A DNA stretch of 64,000 bases from NCBI RefSeq assembly GCF_008642355.1, contig NZ_CP029193.1:5542001-5606000 (forward strand), in the 5' to 3' direction. The stretch comes from Streptomyces venezuelae (GTDB taxonomy: Bacteria > Actinomycetota > Actinomycetes > Streptomycetales > Streptomycetaceae). Under the pieces are notes generated by a model. The model did no database searches, was not told where the DNA came from, and saw only the letters and a program-made list of their open reading frames with translations. Both the position numbers and the translations under genes were made by a program. Positions 21,101 through 32,000 of the stretch are shown piece after piece (the stretch's first letter is position 1; every line of letters starts with the position of its first letter).

Positions 21101-24100
21101 AGGACAGCCCCGCCGCCGTCACCGGCGCCGTCCCGGCCGTCGGAGCGGGCGGGCTCGCCCTCGTCTTCTCCGGGCAGGGCTCCCAGCGCCCCGGCATGGG
21201 CCAGGAGCTGTACGGGCGGTACCCCGTCTTCGCCGAGGCCTTCGACGCCGTGTGCGCCGCGGTCGACGCGCACCTCGACGGGTACGCCGAACACCCCCTG
21301 CGCGACGTCGTGTTCGCGCCCGAGGAATCGCCGCTCGCACCGCTGCTGCAGCAGAGCATGTACACCCAGACGGGCCTGTTCGCCCTCGAAGTCGCCCTCC
21401 TCGAACTGCTCAGGGACTGGGGAGTGACCCCCGGACACGTCATGGGCCACTCCCTCGGCGAGATCACCGCCGCCTACGCGGCGGACGTCCTGTCGCTGCC
21501 CGACGCGTGCGCCCTCGTCGCGGCCCGCGGACGCCTCATGCAGGCCCTGCCGGAGGGCGGGGCGATGGTGGCCGTCGCGGCGGGCGAGGAGGAGACCCGC
21601 GCGTACATCGCGGAGGCGGGCCTCGCCGACGCCGTCGGGATCGCCGCCGTCAACGGGCCGCAGGCCGTCGTCGTCTCCGGCGACGAAGCCGCCGCGCTCG
21701 ACGTCGCCGACCACTTCCGGGGCACGGGCCACCGCGTGCACCGCCTCGCGGTCTCGCACGCGTTCCACTCGCACCGCATGGACGCCATGCTCGACGAGTT
21801 CGCCGACGCGCTCTCCGGCCTGACCTTCAACCCGCCCCGCATCCCCGTCATCTCGAACGTCACCGGCGGACCGGTCGACGCCGAGCGCCTGTGCACCGTC
21901 CAGTACTGGGTGGAGCACGTCCGCGGCGCCGTCCGCTTCGCCGACGGCGTGCGCGCCCTCGCCGAGCACGGCGTCCGCGCCTTCCTTGAGGTCGGCGCCG
22001 ACGCCGCCGTGACCCCCATGGCGCACGCCACGCTCGACGAGTGCCTCGGGGACGACGGCCACGTCGCCGTCGCCACCCTCAAGTCCGGGCAGGACGAGGA
22101 CCTCGCCCTGACGCGGGCCCTCGCCGAGACGTACGTGACCGGCACGCCGGTGCGGTGGCACCGGCTGCTGGCGGGTGGCCGCCCCACCGAACTGCCCGGC
22201 TACCCGTTCGCGGGCCGGCGCTACTGGCAGGACGCCGCCACCTCCACCGTCGGCATCCGGGCCGCGGGACTCACCGGCACCCGGCACCCGCTGCTCGGCG
22301 CCGCCGTCCACCTGCCCGACGGACAGACGGTGCTGACCGGGCGCATCCTGCCCGGCGCCCACCCGTGGCTCGCCGACCACGCGATCGGCGGCACGGTGCT
22401 GCTGCCCGGCACCGCCTTCCTCGACCTGGCCCTGCACGCGGGCGCCGAGACGGGCTGCCCCGTCGTCGAGGAACTCACGCTGCAAGCCCCGCTGTTGCTG
22501 CCCGCCGACACCGCCGTCTACCTCCAGGTGATCGTCGGCGCCGCGGACGCGACAGGGCGCCGTACGGTCACCGTCCACTCCTCGTCCGCCCCGGCCTCCG
22601 GCACCGAACCGCAGGTCCAGCACGCGACGGGCACCCTGACCGCCACGCCCGCGCACCCCGGCGACGCGGGGGAGCCGGTGCCCGCCGACGCCGAGCGCAT
22701 ACCGGTCGACGGCCTCTACGCCGACCTGGCCGCGCGCGGCTACGGCTACGGGCCCGCCTTCCAGGGCCTGCGCACCGCATGGCGTACGGCCGACGCACTC
22801 TACGCGGAGGCCGAACTCCCCGCGCAGCCCGGCACGTTCGGCATCCACCCGGCGCTCCTCGACGCCGCCCTGCACGCCGTCACCCTCGGCGTGCCGTCCC
22901 TGCCCGGCACGGACGGGCCGCGACCGCTGCTCCCGTTCTCGTGGACGGGCGTCACCCTGCACGCGTCCGGGGCCGCGGTGGTACGGGTCAGGCTCACCGC
23001 CACCGCCGACGGCGCCGTCTCCCTGACGGCCGTCGACACCGCGGGACAGCCCGTCGTCACCGTGGACGCGCTGCTGCTGCGGCCGATGGCCGCGGTCGCG
23101 GCGCCCGGCGCGGACGGCGGACTCCACCTGCGCTGGCGTCCGGTGGCCGTCCCGGAGACCGCCGGGGCACCCGGTTCCGGTGTCACGGTGACCGAGGTGG
23201 GGCCAGGGGGCGCGGCAGAGGGCGAGGGTGACGTGCACGCCCGGCTCTCCGAGGTGCTCGTGCGCGTACAGCGCTTCCTGGCGGAAACGACCGCCGAAGC
23301 GTCCGACGACGGTGACGAACGGCTCGTGGTCGTCACCCGCGGCGACATGATGGGCGTCCCCGACCCGGCGACCGCCGCCGTCTGGGGGCTGATCCGGGCC
23401 GCCCGGTCCGAACACCCCGGGCGTCTGCTGCTCGTCGACGTCGACGCCCGCACCGCCCGTTCCGCCGACGCCGTCGCGGCGGCCGTCGCCACCGGCGAAC
23501 CCGAGATCGCCTGGCGCGACGGGCAGGCGTACGTGCCCCGCCTGAGCCGCACGGCTCCCGACCTGCTCGTACTGCCGGAGGACGCGTCCGAGTGGCGCCT
23601 GGAGACGACCGGCGAGGGCGCGGGTTCCGGGGGTTCCGCGGATACCGCGAGTTCTGCGGGTTCCGTCGGCTCCGCGGGTTCCGCGAACGTCGGCGATCTT
23701 GCTGTCGTACCCGTCGTCTCCGCGGCCCCCCTCGCCCCGCACGAGATCCGCGTCGCCGTCCGCGCCGCGGGCATCGGCCCCGACGACCTGACCGAGAGCG
23801 GCCGGCCCGTCGGCGTCGAAGGCGCCGGAATCGTGACCGAAGTCGGCGCGGAGGTCACGGCACCCGCCGTGGGCGACCGCGTCTGGGGTGTCTTCCCCGA
23901 GGGCGGCGCGGCCGCCAGGACCGCCGTCACCGACCACCGCTCCGTCGCCCGCCTGCCGAAAGCCCTGACCTTTGCGGCGGCAGCGGCGGCGGCGACCCCG
24001 TACCTCGCCGCATGGCACGCGCTGGTGGACGGGGGCGGGCTCACGGCGGGGCAGCGGGTGCTGATCCACGCGGCCGCGGACCCCGTCGGTATCGCCGCGG

Positions 24101-26064
24101 TCCGCATCGCCCGGCACCTGGGCGCCGAGGTGTACGCGGCGTCGCCACCCGCCGCCCACGACGCCCTGCGCGACACCGGCCTCGACGCGACCCACCTCAC
24201 CGGGCCGGAGCCCGGCGACATCGCCACGCGTGTACCGGCCGGCCTCGACCTCGTCGTCGACCCGGTTCTCGACCCGCACCGCGGCACCGGCGCCGAGGTG
24301 TCGGCGGCCCTGCTGCTCGCCGCCGACGGCCGGTACGTCACCGTCGACGCGCGGGCCGCGGTCACCGCCATCGACGCCGGGCGGCGGCACGAGATCCTCA
24401 CCGAACTCGCCGGACTGCTCGACTCCGGAGCGCTGCCCGCGCTGCCGTTCACGGCGTACGACATACGGTCCGCCACGGAGGCGTACCGCGGCTCCCGCAC
24501 GGCGACCGCCTCCCACAGCCGCTCCGTCCTCACCGTCCCCCGCCCCATCGACCCCGACGGCACCGTCGTCCTCACCGGCGCGAGCGGCACGCTCGGCCGG
24601 CTGGTCCTGCGCCGTCTGGTCGCCGAGCACGGCGTACGCAACGTCCTGCTGCTCAGCCGCAGCGGGACCGAAGCCCCCGGCGACCTCCTCGACGTCCTGG
24701 ACACCCTGGACGTACGCGACGACGGCCTCCGTATCCGCTCCGTGGCCTGCGACGTCGCCGACCGCGAGCAGCTCGCCGCGGCTCTCGCGGGCATCCCCGC
24801 CGAGCATCCGCCGACCGCGGTCGTGCACACCGCGGGCGTCCTGGACGACGGGATCCTCGCGTCCCTCACCCCGGAGCGCCTCGCCACCGTGCTGCGCCCG
24901 AAGGCGGACGCCGTACGGGCCCTGCACGACGTGACCGCCGACGCGGACCTCGCCGCCTTCGTGGTGTTCTCCTCGGTCGCCGGAGTCCTCGGCTCGGCGG
25001 GGCAGGCCAACTACGCCGCCGCCAACGCCTACCTGGACGCGTACGCCGCCCGCAGGCACGCCACCGGAGCCCCCGCCGTCTCCGTCGCGTGGGGCCTCTG
25101 GCAGGAGACCAGCTCGATGACGGCCGGCCTCGGCGCCGCCGACCTCGGCAGGATCGCCCGCACCGGACTGCTGCCCACCACCACCGAGGAGGGCCTCGCC
25201 GCCTTCGACCTGGCGCTCACCGCGGCCACACCGCACCTCGTCCCGGTCCGCGTCGACACCGCCGCGCTGCGGACGGCCGACACCGTGCCGCCGCTGCTCA
25301 GGGACCTGGTGCCCGCGCCGCAGCGGAGGGCCGCGGAGAGCACATCGGACACACCCAGCGTGTCGGGTACGGCGACGACGCCCGCCGAGTCCCTGGAGAG
25401 CAGGCTGCGCGGCCTCACCGCCGAGCAGCGCACCGCGCTCCTGCTCGATCTCGTCCTGGCGGACGTCGCCCAGGTGCTGGGACACGGCGACCCGCGCGGC
25501 ATCTCCGCCGACGGGGCGTTCCGCGACCTCGGGTTCGACTCGCTGACCGCGGTGGAGCTCCGTAACAAGATCACCAACCGGGTCGGCGTGAAGCTCAGTG
25601 CGACCGCGGTGTTCGACCACCCGAGCCCGCGCGCTCTGGTCGACCACCTCGCCACGAAGCTCGCCCCGGCCCCGGCTTCCACCCCGGTCCCGACACCGGC
25701 CGCCGAAGAGCAGCCCGGCTACGAGGGGATCATGGCCGACCTCGCCCGGATCGGCGCCAGGCTGAACGGGCTGCGGCTCACCGGCGGCCAGCGCGCCGCC
25801 CTCGCCGAGACCGTCCGCGGCCTGACCGAGCCGCCCGCGCACGGACACCCCGTCCCCGCCGACGACGACGAACCGGCATCCGCGGAGCCCTCCGCGGACC
25901 TGGCCGCCGCCTCGGCCGCGGAGGTCCTCGACTTCGTCACCAGGAACCTCGGCATCTCCATCACGGGCGACGCCATGACGGGCGACGCCGGCACAGGAAT
26001 GACCGGCACAGGGACGACCGGCACAGGAACGACGCCCGACACGTACGCCACCGACCAGAGTTGA
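6124..26064 (+). CDS. Type I modular polyketide synthase: loading module plus extension modules 1-3
   Basis: 6,646 residues in one reading frame. Order: KSQ-AT-ACP (loading), KS-AT-DH-KR-ACP (module 1), KS-AT-DH-KR-ACP (module 2), KS-AT-DH-ER-KR-ACP (module 3), then a C-terminal tail of about 130 residues with a helical stretch suited to a docking domain. Each ACP has its serine for phosphopantetheine and modules 1-3 have intact KS cysteines. ATG 6124 is used although no ribosome binding site precedes it; GATACT (6112-6117) lies 6 bases before it, so a leaderless message is possible. Large parts of modules 1 and 2 are nearly identical in DNA. The next PKS gene follows after 10 bases, so one long operon is expected. 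The four modules are described separately. Confidence 0.97.
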   Translation: MKASRSDAQRTGEARGTAIAVIGASCRVPSASTPAQLWSLLMEGTDAVSAWPAERGAGSPSWRGGFLDDVASFDAAFFGITPDEAAAMDPQQRLALELVWEAMEDAGVRNDRLRGSRTGVFVGVSSDDYAGLAAHGGTPGPGGPHDFTGRHRAVIANRVSWHLGLRGPSLAVDAAQASSLVAVHLACESIRSGDADLAFAAGVNLILSPESMRATANLGALSAKGRCATFDENADGFVRGEGGGVVLLKPLDRALADGDRVYCVIEGSAVNNDGGGERLTDPDADGQRDVLRRAYADAGISPDTVQYVELHGTGTPVGDPVEAAAVADVIARGDAGGDAGREPLRVGSVKTNLGHLEAAAGIVGLLKAALSLRHRRLPPTLHFTAPNPAIPLDELNLRVQTEPTDWPAPDGQLVAGVSSFGIGGTNCHVVLTEAPEPAEVRDDTPRPTPDRPLPWVLSARTGEALDAQAARLHTYVQQHPETGTADIAHSLAAGRATWEHRAVVVGEDGDDLTAGLARLHEQAVTGVAEPGRTAFLFSGVGSHRVGMGRELYEAYPVFAAALDEVLDHFVPGLDLRAVLLGDDPAAAAEALDGMRYMQPALFAFQVALYRLVTSWGVTPDLLVGHSFGEIVAAHVSGALPLAHAAALVAARGELMEQLPPGGAMIAVEATEEELLTALDGVDDVSVGVINGPRAVVLSGADESVTRIAGTLAADGHRTSRLRVKNAAHSPLMAPMLEEFARRIHGLDVSAPAVPIVSTVTGRTGAELTEEYWVEHLSATVRFHDALAECRAQGVTRFVELGPGSVLTPLVAPGETETAVALQHRDHPETRALLTGLATAWTAGTPVDWAVAVGPARRVDLPTYAFRRRRHWLDERPAVEEAEEHLSSATLALRDSISSEPDGFLIRWLADHMAHLTGSAAVGPDATFRDLGLDSVLSVELRNRLVSATGLRMPASILFDYPTLRDLADHLHERIVGAFAPAPAPAPASDASAAVAGSPGATAVDDDDPVAIVGMACRLPGGMDSPQQLWDALAAGVDATSDFPEDRGWDLANLFDPDPANPGTTYTRRGGFLSAAGDFDAEFFGISPREAAAMDPQQRLLLETAWEALERTGIDPDSLRRSRTGVFVGATNMEYGPHLDAPTDGTEGFRLTGNTSSVASGRISYQLGLEGPAMTVDTACSSSLVALHLAVQSIRNGECSLALAGGVTVLSTPGMFVEFSRQRGLAADGRCKPFSDDADGTGWAEGVGLLVVERLSEARRLGHQVLAVVRGSAVNQDGGSNGLTAPNGPSQQRVIRDALANARLSSADVDVVEAHGTGTSLGDPIEAQALLATYGQGRDAERPLWLGSVKSNIGHTQAAAGVAGVIKMVQAMRHGVMPRSLNVSAPSRHVDWESGAVSVLESEQEWPELDRPRRSGVSSFGIGGTNAHVILEAAPVEEAAPVEEASGPVDEVPGSSVVPWVPWVLSARSEAALAEQAGRLVARLGEGESLGLRDVAHTLVSGRAGLEHRAVVLGDDVGELAASLRELAAGREASGVVSGRVGSGAADAGAVFVFPGQGSQWVGMARELLEFSPVFASRMAECGAALEPFVDGWSLLDVVREGDEGLLRRVDVVQPVLFAVMVSLAELWRSLGVRPVAVVGHSQGEIAAACVAGGLSLGDAARVVALRSRAIVRLAGKGGMVSVLAPEARVVGRLTAGLQVAVVNGPEQVVVSGSPGELDAFVAACEGDGVQVRRIAVDYASHSPQVEELRDELLDVLAPIEPRAGQVPLFSTVTGDVIDTGVMDAEYWFTNLRQTVRFDAALRNLLQAGHRVFVESSPHPVLVGAVSQAAEGEGVAGVTAVGTLRRNEGGSARLLQSLAEVFVAGVAVDWSPWVAGGRLVELPTYAFQRRRHWLPAGRSVVDAAGLGLRPAGHPLLGAAVALAPQEGLVLTGQLSLNTYPWLEDHAVYGTVILPGTAFVELALHAGNEVGCGAVDELTLERPLVLAPGVSTSVQVSVEAPDEAGRRTISVHSRAQDADADMDAGRGVEWVRHAVGVLVDAGSLAPEAGLEGQWPPAGAERVDVADAYETLADLGYGYGPVFQGLSALWRAGDELFADVRLPAEADEFGVHPALLDAALHPLLAGEIVVPFSWSGVRLHSVGATVLRVRLSRDAGGAVRLVAFDGAGVPVVSVDELRLQKMSREQLGAAVAGGDPLYEVRWVDVPVPAAPSGAPGAGLPADVVVAHVEPGGDAGARVAEVLATVQRFLAESTEEDRLVVVTRGGMTGTPDPATAAVWGLLRSAQTEQPGRIVVVDVPEGVDADADAEAVAGSALASGEPQLALCGDRVVAARVMTVSAGAGAAGAGAAETGAAEAGAAGAGATTALDPDGTVLITGASGALGQLFARHLVAEYGVRHLLLVSRRGAEGSEELAVELAEAGASVAFAACDVADRESLAAALATVPDDHPLTAVIHAAGVLDDGVVTALTAERVDTVWRPKAEGARLLDELTRDADLAAFVLFSSAANVMGTAGQGNYAAANAYLDALAVARRAAGLAATSLAWGLWAGGDSAMTAHLDEADIARLSRSGLGAMSTSQGLALFDAALAADRATVVPARFDLPALRNQAAQDRLPAVFKSLVRAPVRRAAAPTAEEASSWAAGMAALEADERREALLELVRGQVSLVLGLGTGASVEADRAFRDLGFDSLTGLELRQRLQTATGLRLPSTLVFDYPTPTALTGFLQEEVGGVDAVSATPVPAAGGVGTVDDDPIVIVGMACRFPGGIRSPQELWQATLDGIDAITDFPDNRDWDLANLFDPDPGHVGTSYSRRGGFLSAAGDFDAEFFGISPREAAAMDPQQRLLLETAWEALERTGIDPDSLRGSRTGVFTGLMYHDYGTWLGEATEDVEGLMITGNSGGVASGRISYQLGLEGPAMTVDTACSSSLVALHLAVQAIRNGECSLALAGGVTVMSTPTTFVEFSRQRAMSVDGRCKAFSDAADGAGWAEGVGLLVVERLSEARRLGHQVLAVVRGSAVNQDGGSNGLTAPNGPSQQRVIRDALAAAQLTTSDVDAVEAHGTGTALGDPIEAQALLATYGQGRDVERPLWLGSVKSNIGHTQAAAGVAGIIKMVQAMRHGVMPRTLHADTPSHHVDWDSGQVRLLTENQEWPELDRPRRSGVSSFGIGGTNAHVILEAAPVEEASGPVDEVPGSSVVPWVLSARSEAALAEQAGRLAARLDEGESLGLRDVAHTLVSGRAGLEHRAVVLGNDLDELTYALNELSSGREAPGLVSGRAGASGGGAVFVFPGQGSQWVGMARELLEFSPVFASRMAECGAALEPFVDGWSLLDVVREGDEGLLRRVDVVQPVLFAVMVSLAELWRSLGVRPAAVVGHSQGEIAAACVAGALSLSDAARVVALRSRAIVRLAGRGGMVSVLAPEARVVGRLTAGLQVAVVNGPEQVVVSGSPGELDAFVAACEGDGVQVRRIAVDYASHSPQVEELRDELLDVLAPIEPRAGQVPLFSTVTGDVIDTGMMDAEYWFTNLRQTVRFDAALKGLLGAGHRVFVESSPHPVLVGAVSQAAEGEGVAGVTVVGTLRRNEGGSARLLLSLAEVFVAGVGVDWSPWVAGGRLVELPTYAFQRRRHWLPAGRSVVDAAGLGLRPAGHPLLGAAVRIAGGDEVVLTGRLSRSTHPWLDDHGVFGTVLLPGTAFIEMTLRAADEVGCGAIEELTLERPLVPAEDAQVSVQVSVGAPDDAGRRTVTVHSHVQDAGADPAGGADWVRHAVGVLADAGSLAPEAGLEGQWPPAGAERVDVADAYETLADLGYGYGPAFQGLRALWRDGDEMFAEVQLPVDADEFGVHPALLDAALHPLPSGDLWVPFSWSGVRLHSVGATVLRVRLSRDAGGAVRLVAFDGAGVPVVSVDELRLQKMSREQLGAAVAGGDPLYEVRWVDVPVPAAPSGAPGAGLPADVVVAHVEPGGDVRTSVADVLETVQDFLAASTDDESSRLAVVTRGGIAGTLPDPATAAVWGLLRSAQTEHPGRIVVVDVPAEDASAGAETQSELLAALASGEPQLVVQGGKLSAPRLMAVSVETAPTASTWNPDGTVLITGASGALGQLFARHLVAEYGVRHLLLVSRRGAEGSQELAVELTGAGATVTFAACDVADRESLAAALAAVPDDHPLTAVIHAAGVLDDGVVTALTPDRVDTVMRPKVDGARHLHELTRDADLAAFVLFSSAAGVMGTAGQGNYAAANTCLDALAVARRAEGLTATSLAWGLWAGGDSAMTAHLDETDIARLTRGGLAPMTPAQGLALFDAALAADRATLFPARLDLPALRGQAAQDRLPAVFKSLVRAPARRAVAAVGTGEGSSWVAGMAALKPGERQEALLELVRGQVSLVLGIGSGSSVEADRAFRELGLDSLTGLELRQRLQTVTGLKLPSTLVFDHPTPTALAGFLQEEIGGTDTAAAVPVRTPVDRATAADDDPIVIVGMACRFPGGIRSPQELWQATLDGIDAITDFPDDRGWDIADLYDPDPDRAGKTYTRRGGFLHDAAVFEPEFFGISPREAAAMDPQQRLLLETAWEALERTGIDPDSLRGSRTGVFTGLMPMEYGPPLHEPVEGMDGFRMLGSASSVASGRISYQLGLEGPAMTIDTACSSSLVALHLAVQAIRNGECSLALAGGVTVMSTPTTFVEFSRQRAMSVDGRCKAFSDDADGAGWAEGVGLLVVERLSEARRLGHRVHAVVRGSAVNQDGGSNGMTAPNGPSQQRVIRDALANARLSSADVDVVEAHGTGTSLGDPIEAQALLATYGQGRDVERPLWLGSVKSNIGHTQAAAGVAGIIKMVQAMRHGVMPRTLHADTPSRHVDWESGAVSVLASQREWPELDRPRRSAVSSFGISGTNAHVILEAAPEDAGAPEVGSAPAHAPASVDASTPAHAPAPTLPWTLSARTADGLRRQAARLLDHLAEHDENTAPDPRDIGHTLATGRALMDHRAVVLGTGLDGLTEALAAVARGEDSPAAVTGAVPAVGAGGLALVFSGQGSQRPGMGQELYGRYPVFAEAFDAVCAAVDAHLDGYAEHPLRDVVFAPEESPLAPLLQQSMYTQTGLFALEVALLELLRDWGVTPGHVMGHSLGEITAAYAADVLSLPDACALVAARGRLMQALPEGGAMVAVAAGEEETRAYIAEAGLADAVGIAAVNGPQAVVVSGDEAAALDVADHFRGTGHRVHRLAVSHAFHSHRMDAMLDEFADALSGLTFNPPRIPVISNVTGGPVDAERLCTVQYWVEHVRGAVRFADGVRALAEHGVRAFLEVGADAAVTPMAHATLDECLGDDGHVAVATLKSGQDEDLALTRALAETYVTGTPVRWHRLLAGGRPTELPGYPFAGRRYWQDAATSTVGIRAAGLTGTRHPLLGAAVHLPDGQTVLTGRILPGAHPWLADHAIGGTVLLPGTAFLDLALHAGAETGCPVVEELTLQAPLLLPADTAVYLQVIVGAADATGRRTVTVHSSSAPASGTEPQVQHATGTLTATPAHPGDAGEPVPADAERIPVDGLYADLAARGYGYGPAFQGLRTAWRTADALYAEAELPAQPGTFGIHPALLDAALHAVTLGVPSLPGTDGPRPLLPFSWTGVTLHASGAAVVRVRLTATADGAVSLTAVDTAGQPVVTVDALLLRPMAAVAAPGADGGLHLRWRPVAVPETAGAPGSGVTVTEVGPGGAAEGEGDVHARLSEVLVRVQRFLAETTAEASDDGDERLVVVTRGDMMGVPDPATAAVWGLIRAARSEHPGRLLLVDVDARTARSADAVAAAVATGEPEIAWRDGQAYVPRLSRTAPDLLVLPEDASEWRLETTGEGAGSGGSADTASSAGSVGSAGSANVGDLAVVPVVSAAPLAPHEIRVAVRAAGIGPDDLTESGRPVGVEGAGIVTEVGAEVTAPAVGDRVWGVFPEGGAAARTAVTDHRSVARLPKALTFAAAAAAATPYLAAWHALVDGGGLTAGQRVLIHAAADPVGIAAVRIARHLGAEVYAASPPAAHDALRDTGLDATHLTGPEPGDIATRVPAGLDLVVDPVLDPHRGTGAEVSAALLLAADGRYVTVDARAAVTAIDAGRRHEILTELAGLLDSGALPALPFTAYDIRSATEAYRGSRTATASHSRSVLTVPRPIDPDGTVVLTGASGTLGRLVLRRLVAEHGVRNVLLLSRSGTEAPGDLLDVLDTLDVRDDGLRIRSVACDVADREQLAAALAGIPAEHPPTAVVHTAGVLDDGILASLTPERLATVLRPKADAVRALHDVTADADLAAFVVFSSVAGVLGSAGQANYAAANAYLDAYAARRHATGAPAVSVAWGLWQETSSMTAGLGAADLGRIARTGLLPTTTEEGLAAFDLALTAATPHLVPVRVDTAALRTADTVPPLLRDLVPAPQRRAAESTSDTPSVSGTATTPAESLESRLRGLTAEQRTALLLDLVLADVAQVLGHGDPRGISADGAFRDLGFDSLTAVELRNKITNRVGVKLSATAVFDHPSPRALVDHLATKLAPAPASTPVPTPAAEEQPGYEGIMADLARIGARLNGLRLTGGQRAALAETVRGLTEPPAHGHPVPADDDEPASAEPSADLAAASAAEVLDFVTRNLGISITGDAMTGDAGTGMTGTGTTGTGTTPDTYATDQS
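6172..9050 (+). other. Loading module KSQ-AT-ACP
   Basis: The ketosynthase has Gln176 where the active-site Cys should be (DAAQASS instead of DTACSSS), the hallmark of a KSQ domain that decarboxylates a malonyl-type unit to make the starter; its two histidine motifs (HGTGT, NLGH) are kept. The AT has nucleophile Ser626 in GHSFGE and, at residues 725-728, NAAH where malonyl enzymes have HAFH and methylmalonyl enzymes YASH, so the starter (acetate from malonyl, propionate from methylmalonyl, or another) cannot be called. ACP serine is Ser934 in LGLDSV. No reductive domains are present. Confidence 0.9.
9139..14300 (+). other. PKS extension module 1: KS-AT(methylmalonyl)-DH-KR-ACP
   Basis: KS Cys1179 in DTACSSS. 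AT nucleophile Ser1641 in GHSQGE with specificity motif YASH at 1738-1741: methylmalonyl-CoA. DH catalytic His1944 in [10 protein letters not shown] (HxxxGxxxxP) and Asp2114 in HPALLDAAL, both present. KR has the Rossmann motif TGASGALG, B-type marker Leu2457-Asp-Asp, Ser2501 and Tyr2514. ACP Ser2684 in LGFDSL. The expected product is an alpha-methyl, alpha-beta-unsaturated (probably E) extension. The stretch between DH and KR is the KR structural subdomain, not an ER. Confidence 0.93.
10768..11590 (+). repeat. Near-identical methylmalonyl-AT segment, copy 1 (module 1)
   Basis: DNA coding for the AT of module 1 is almost base-identical to 15955-16790 (module 2) and 27728-28540 (module 4). The three copies use many T-ending and TTG/TGT/GTT codons, unlike the GC-ending codons around them, so they share a recent common source and have been copied between modules by conversion or duplication. 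Confidence 0.85.
14359..19435 (+). other. PKS extension module 2: KS-AT(methylmalonyl)-DH-KR-ACP
   Basis: KS Cys2919. AT Ser3370 in GHSQGE and YASH at 3467-3470: methylmalonyl-CoA. DH His3673 in [10 protein letters not shown] and Asp3841 in [12 protein letters not shown]-type motif Leu4169-Asp-Asp and Tyr4226. ACP Ser4397. The layout equals module 1 and long blocks are almost base-identical to it, so it should install a second methyl-branched trans double bond, giving a conjugated diene with the unit from module 1. Confidence 0.93.
15955..16790 (+). repeat. Near-identical methylmalonyl-AT segment, copy 2 (module 2)
   Basis: Second copy of the AT block. Near its 3' end it has its own variant (GLLGAGHR) where copies 1 and 3 share NLLQAGHR, so copies 1 and 3 exchanged sequence most recently in that part. 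Confidence 0.85.
19499..25660 (+). other. PKS extension module 3: KS-AT(malonyl)-DH-ER(degenerate?)-KR-ACP
   Basis: KS Cys4633. AT Ser5110 in GHSLGE with HAFH at 5212-5215: malonyl-CoA. DH His5419 in [10 protein letters not shown] and Asp5580. An ER-like domain spans about residues 5816-6140, but its cofactor motif reads [11 protein letters not shown] (5982-5992) where active ERs have HAAxGGVGxA, the usual LNFRDVL segment is IGPDDLTES, and the GKTD-type segment is VDARAA. KR B-type Leu6240-Asp-Asp and Tyr6297. ACP Ser6473. If the ER is dead the unit is an alkene; if active, it is saturated. Confidence 0.88.
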
Positions 26065-26074
26065 GAGTGAGTTC

Positions 26075-29000
26075 ATGCCCACCGAGAACGAACTGCTCCA
26101 ATACCTCAAGGCGGTCTCGCAGGAACTGCACGCCACACGCGGGCGGTTGCAGAGCCTGGAGGACCGTCGCAACGAGCCCGTGGCGATCGTCGGGATGAGC
26201 TGCCGACTGCCCGGCGGCGTGTCCTCGCCGGACCACCTGTGGGACGTCGTCCTCAAGGGCGAGGACATGATCGGCACCTTCCCCGCCGACCGCGGCTGGG
26301 ACGTCGACGCCCTCTACGACCCGGAGCCCGGCAACCCCGGCAAGACCTACACCCGCTCCGGCGGCTTCCTGCACGACGCGGCGGACTTCGACCCGGCCTT
26401 CTTCGGCATCACGCCCCGCGAGGCCCACGGCATGGACCCGCAGCACCGCCTCATGCTGGAGGCGTCGTGGCAGGCCCTGGAGAGCGCGGGCATCAACCCG
26501 CAGACCCTCAAGGACACCGCCACGGGCGTCTTCGCCGGGTCCTTCCACCACGACTACGACCCGGGCGGCGGCAGCGTCGGCAGCCTCGTGTCCGGACGCG
26601 TCTCCTACGCGCTCGGACTCCAGGGCCCCGCCGTCACCGTCGACACGGCCTGCTCGTCGTCGCTGGTGGCCCTGCACCAGGCCGTGCAGTCGCTGCGCGA
26701 CGGCGAGTGCTCGCTGGCCCTGGCAGGGGGCGTGACGGTCCTGTCGACGCCCGGCGTCTTCATCGAGTTCTCCCGCCAGCGCGGCCTCGCCGCCGACGGC
26801 CGCTGCAAGTCCTACGCCACCGCCGCCGACGGCACCGGCTGGGGCGAGGGCGTCGCCGTACTGGCCCTGGAGCGTCTGTCCGACGCGGAACGCAACGGCC
26901 ACCGCGTCCTCGCCGTCGTGCGGGGCAGCGCGGTGAACCAGGACGGCGCGTCCAACGGCCAGACCGCGCCCAACGGCCCCGCCCAGCAGCGCGTCATCCG
27001 TGACGCCCTCGCCTCGGCCGGGCTGACGACCGCGGACGTCGACGTCGTCGAGGGCCATGGCACCGGCACGACCCTCGGCGACCCCATCGAGGCGCAGGCG
27101 CTGCTCGCCACGTACGGTCAAGGGCGGGACCTGGAGCGGCCGTTGTGGCTCGGCTCGGTCAAGTCCAACATCGGTCACACGCAGGCGGCGGCGGGTGTCG
27201 CGGGCATCATCAAGATGGTCCAGGCGATGCGGCACGGCGTCCTGCCCAGCACGCTGCACGTGGACGAGCCCTCGCGCCACGTCGACTGGACCGAGGGCCA
27301 GGTCAGGCTCCTCACGGAGAACCGCCCGTGGCCCGAGGGCGACCGCCCGCGCCGGGCCGGCGTGTCGTCCTTCGGCTACAGCGGGACGAACGCGCACGTG
27401 ATCCTGGAGGCCGTGGCGCCGGTCGAGGAGGGTGCGGACGCGGGTGAGGCGCCCGGCTCTTCGGTGGTGCCGTGGGTGCTGTCGGCCCGGAGTGAAGTGG
27501 CACTCGCGGAGCAGGCGGAGAGGCTGCTGGCCCGGCTCGACGAGGGCGGGCTGCCCGGTCTGCGGGACGTGGGCCACACGCTGGCGACCGGACGCGCGGT
27601 GTGGGAGCACCGTGCGGTCGCACTCGGCAGCGATGTCGATGAACTGACAGCAGCGCTCGGTGAGTTGGCGGCAGGACGTGAGGCGCCGTCTGTCGTGTCC
27701 GGGCGCGCCGCGGCCAACGCCTCCGGTGCGGTGTTCGTGTTCCCGGGGCAGGGTTCGCAGTGGGTGGGGATGGCGCGGGAGTTGTTGGAGTTCTCGCCGG
27801 TGTTTGCGTCGCGGATGGCGGAGTGTGGGGCTGCGCTTGAGCCGTTTGTGGATGGCTGGTCTTTGCTGGATGTGGTCCGGGGGGACGACGAGGAGGCGCT
27901 GCGTCGGGTTGATGTGGTGCAGCCGGTGCTCTTCGCGGTGATGGTGTCGCTGGCGGAGTTGTGGCGTTCGTTGGGTGTGCGGCCTGCTGCTGTGGTGGGG
28001 CATTCGCAGGGTGAGATCGCTGCGGCGTGTGTCGCGGGTGCGTTGTCGTTGAGGGATGCGGCGCGGGTGGTGGCGTTGCGGTCGCGGGCGATTGTGCGGC
28101 TTGCGGGCAGGGGCGGGATGGTGTCCGTTCTGGCGCCGGAGGCGCGGGTTGTGGGGCGGTTGACGGCGGGCTTGCAGGTGGCTGTGGTCAATGGTCCGGA
28201 GCAGGTGGTGGTGTCGGGTTCGCCTGGCGAGCTGGATGCGTTCGTGGCTGCTTGTGAGGGTGATGGGGTGCAGGTGCGGCGGGTTGCCGTGGATTACGCC
28301 TCGCATTCGCCGCAGGTCGAGGAGTTGCGGGATGAGCTCTTGGATGTGCTCGCGCCCATCGAGCCTCGGGCTGGTCAGGTGCCGCTGTTCTCGACGGTGA
28401 CCGGTGATGTGATCGATACCGGGGTGATGGACGCGGAGTACTGGTTTACGAATCTGCGTCAGACCGTTCGTTTCGATGCTGCGCTGCGGAACCTGTTGCA
28501 GGCCGGGCATCGTGTCTTCGTCGAGTCCAGCCCGCACCCCGTGCTCCTCGGCGCCGTCGTGCAGAACGCCGATCACCTCCGTACAAAGGGCGTGACCGCC
28601 GTCGGCACGCTCCGGCGCGACGAGGACGAGAAGGCCCAGCTGCTCCGTGGCCTCGCCGAGGTGTTCGTCGCCGGTGTCGACGTGGACTGGTCGCCGTGGC
28701 TCGCGGGCGGCGCACTCGTCGAGCTGCCGACGTACGCCTTCCAGCGCCGCCGGTACTGGCAGCCCGCCGCGGCGGCATCCGCCGATGTCGGCTCCGCGGG
28801 TCTGGAAGCCGTACGCCACCCGCTGCTCGGCGCATCCGTACCTCTCGCCGACAGCGATGACGTCGTCCTCACCGGGCGCCTGTCCCGTGCCGCGCAGCCC
28901 TGGCTCGCGGACCACGCGGTCTTCGGCACGGTCATCCTGCCCGGCACCGCCTTCGTCGAGCTGGCCCTGCGCGCCGCCGACGAGGTGGGCTGCGACACGG

Positions 29001-32000
29001 TGCGGGACCTGACGCTCACCGCTCCGCTGCGGCTGCCCGAACAGGGCGAGGTCGACGTACAGGTGCAGGTGGGCGGCGCGGACGGCGCCGGGCGCCCCCT
29101 CGACATCTATGCCAGACCGCGCAGGTCCGACGGTTCCGGCCCGTGGACCCGGCACGCGTCCGCCGTCCTGACGACCGGCGGCACGGCAACGGACACGTCC
29201 GGCGACAACCCGCTGTACGGCGCCACTTGGCCGCCCGCGGGCGCCGAACGGCTGGACGCCGCCGCGCACTACGACACGATGGCGGACGCGGGCCTGGAGT
29301 ACGGGCCCGCGTTCCAGGGCCTCTCCGACGTGTGGCGGCTCGACGGCGAGATCCTCGCGCAGGTCGCCCTGCCAGGACGGCAGGCGGAGGAGGCGCGGCG
29401 CTTCGGCGCCCACCCCGCACTCCTCGACGCCGCGCTGCAGGCCGCCGCCGTGGACGGCCTGGACGGCGCCACGCCGCTGCCGTTCTCCTTCGGCTCGGTC
29501 ACCCTGCACAGCCGGGGCGCGAACGAGATGCGGGTACGCATCGTGCCCACCGGCGACGACACGTTCACGGTGGAGGCGGCCGACCCGTCCGGTACGCCGG
29601 TCGCGCGCATCGACTCCCTCCTCGTACGCCCGGTGGCCGCGGGCGATCTCGCCGCCCCGGACAGCAGCACGCAGTCGCTGCTCTCCCTCGCCTGGTCGCC
29701 GTACGCGGCGGACGACGGCGGGACGGGCTCGGCCGCAAACCCGGGGCCGGAGGTGTCGGACGTCACGGTCCTCGACGTCGCCACAGCCGCCGCCTCCGCC
29801 GTCGGTGACACCGACGCCGCCCGCGCGCGAGCCCTCCTCCAGGACACCGTGGTCCGGGCGCAGGAGTGGCTGGCGCGGGACCGGCCCGCGTCGGCCCGGC
29901 TGGTCGTGCTGACCCGGCACGCCGTGCTCACCGGAACCGAGGCGCCCGACGCCGTACTCGACCTCGCCCAGGCCGCCGTGTGGGGTCTCGCGAGGGCGGC
30001 CCGCGCGGAGAACCCCGGCCGCGTGATCCTCGTGGACACGGACACGGACACGGACACGGACACGGACACGGACACGGGCACGGGCACGGGCGCGGACACG
30101 GGTACGCAGGCCGCAACCGGCGGGCTCGACCAGGGCGACCTCGCCGCCGTACTGCAGTCCGCGGCGCCCGAACTCGCCCTGCGCGGCGGCCAGTTGTACG
30201 TGCCGTCCCTCCGTCCCGAAGACGCCCAGGCCGCTCCCGGTACCAGCCCCGCCGCCGCCCTCGGTACCGGCACCGTCCTCATCACCGGCGGCACCAGCGG
30301 CCTCGGCGCGCAGGTCGCCCGGCACGCCGCGCGGCTCGGCGCCCGGCACCTCCTCCTGCTGTCCCGGCGCGGCCCGGCGGGCGAAGGGGCGGCGGCCCTG
30401 AGCGACGAGCTCACCGCCTCCGGCACCCGGGTCACCGTCGTCGCCTGCGACGTCGCCGACCGCGAGCAACTGGCGCGCGTCCTGAGCCAGTTGCCGCAGG
30501 AGTATCCGCTGACCGCCGTCATCCACGCCGCGGGCATACTCCGTGACGCCGTCGTCGAGTCCATCGACACGGACAGCCTGAACGCCGTGCTGCGGCCGAA
30601 GTCCGACGCCGTCTGGAACCTGCACACGCTGACCGAGGGCACGGAACTCTCCGCCTTCGTCGTCTTCTCCTCCCTCGCCGGTGTCATCGGGGGCGCGGGC
30701 CAGGGAAGTTACGCCGCCGCCAACGCGTTCCTCGACGCGCTGATGCGGCAGCGCCGCCGTACCGGACTGCCCGGACTCTCCCTGGCCTGGGGCCTGTGGG
30801 CCGAGGCGACCGGCATGACCGGACACCTCGGCGACGCCGACCTGGAGCGGATCAACCGCGGCGGCATCGCCGCGCTCTCCACCGAGCAGGGGCTCGCGCT
30901 CCTCGACGCGGCGCTCACGCGGGACGCGGACGACGCGCTGCTCCTGGCAGCCGCCCTCAACGAACCCGTCCTGCGCACCACCGACCCCGCGCTGCTGCCC
31001 CCGCTCCTCGCGGGCCTGTACCCGCCGCGCCGCCGCCTCGCCGGGTCCCGCAAGGAACGTCGGGCGGACACCGGCGGACGGCTCTCCCTCGACTCGCGGG
31101 ACGCGGTCGTCGACCGGCTGCGGTACCGGTTCGCGGCGACGATGGGCTTCGACACCGAGGAGCTCGACACCGGCGCGGCACTCGTCGGGCAGGGCCTCGA
31201 CTCCGTGATGGCCATGCAGATCCGCAGCCTGATCGAGGCGGACTTCGGCCAGTCCCTGCCGATCGCCTCGCTGTTCAACGGCGCGAGCGTGGACTCCATC
31301 GCCGACCAGCTGATCGCGGGCGCGGAAGGCGCCGTCGAGGCCCCGCCGGAGGGCGCCGCCGCCACGGACCCCGTCGAGGACGCGGAGATCGTCCACGATG
31401 TCGTACGCCATCCGGCCACCCGCGACGTCGTACGTCTCCTCCGCGCCGAACAGCACGGCACGCCCGGTGTCACCCACCACATCGGACTCGCCGTGCGCCT
31501 CACCGCGCCGACGACCCCGGAGCGGCTCGCAGAGGTCGTCGCCTCGCTCGCCGCCCGGCACGCAGCGCTGCGCACCGCGATCGTCCAGGACGCCGACGGC
31601 GTACAGCAGTTGGAGGTACGCCGCACACTCGACGGCGACCTCGTGCGGTGGTCGGACGTCGCCGAGGACACCGACGTGGACGAACGGCTGTGCGCGCTGA
31701 TGGAGCCGCCGTTCGACCTGGCCACTGCGCCGCTGTGGCGGTTCGAGCTGCTCGCGCGTCCGTCCGGCGAGCAGGTCCTCGTGTTCGGCGCGCACCACGC
31801 CGTGTCCGACCTGGCGTCGCTGATGCTCGTGGCACACGGCCTGGGCGCCGGGCTCGCGGGGGCGGAGCCGACGGCCGCGGTCACCAACCGCGACATCGAC
31901 CTGCTGCTGAAGGCGCAGAGCGGGCCCACCGCGCAGACCGGGGCCCCCTCGCAGTCGGACGACTGGCGCGCGGACTTCGCGGGTGCCGGACGGCTCGACC

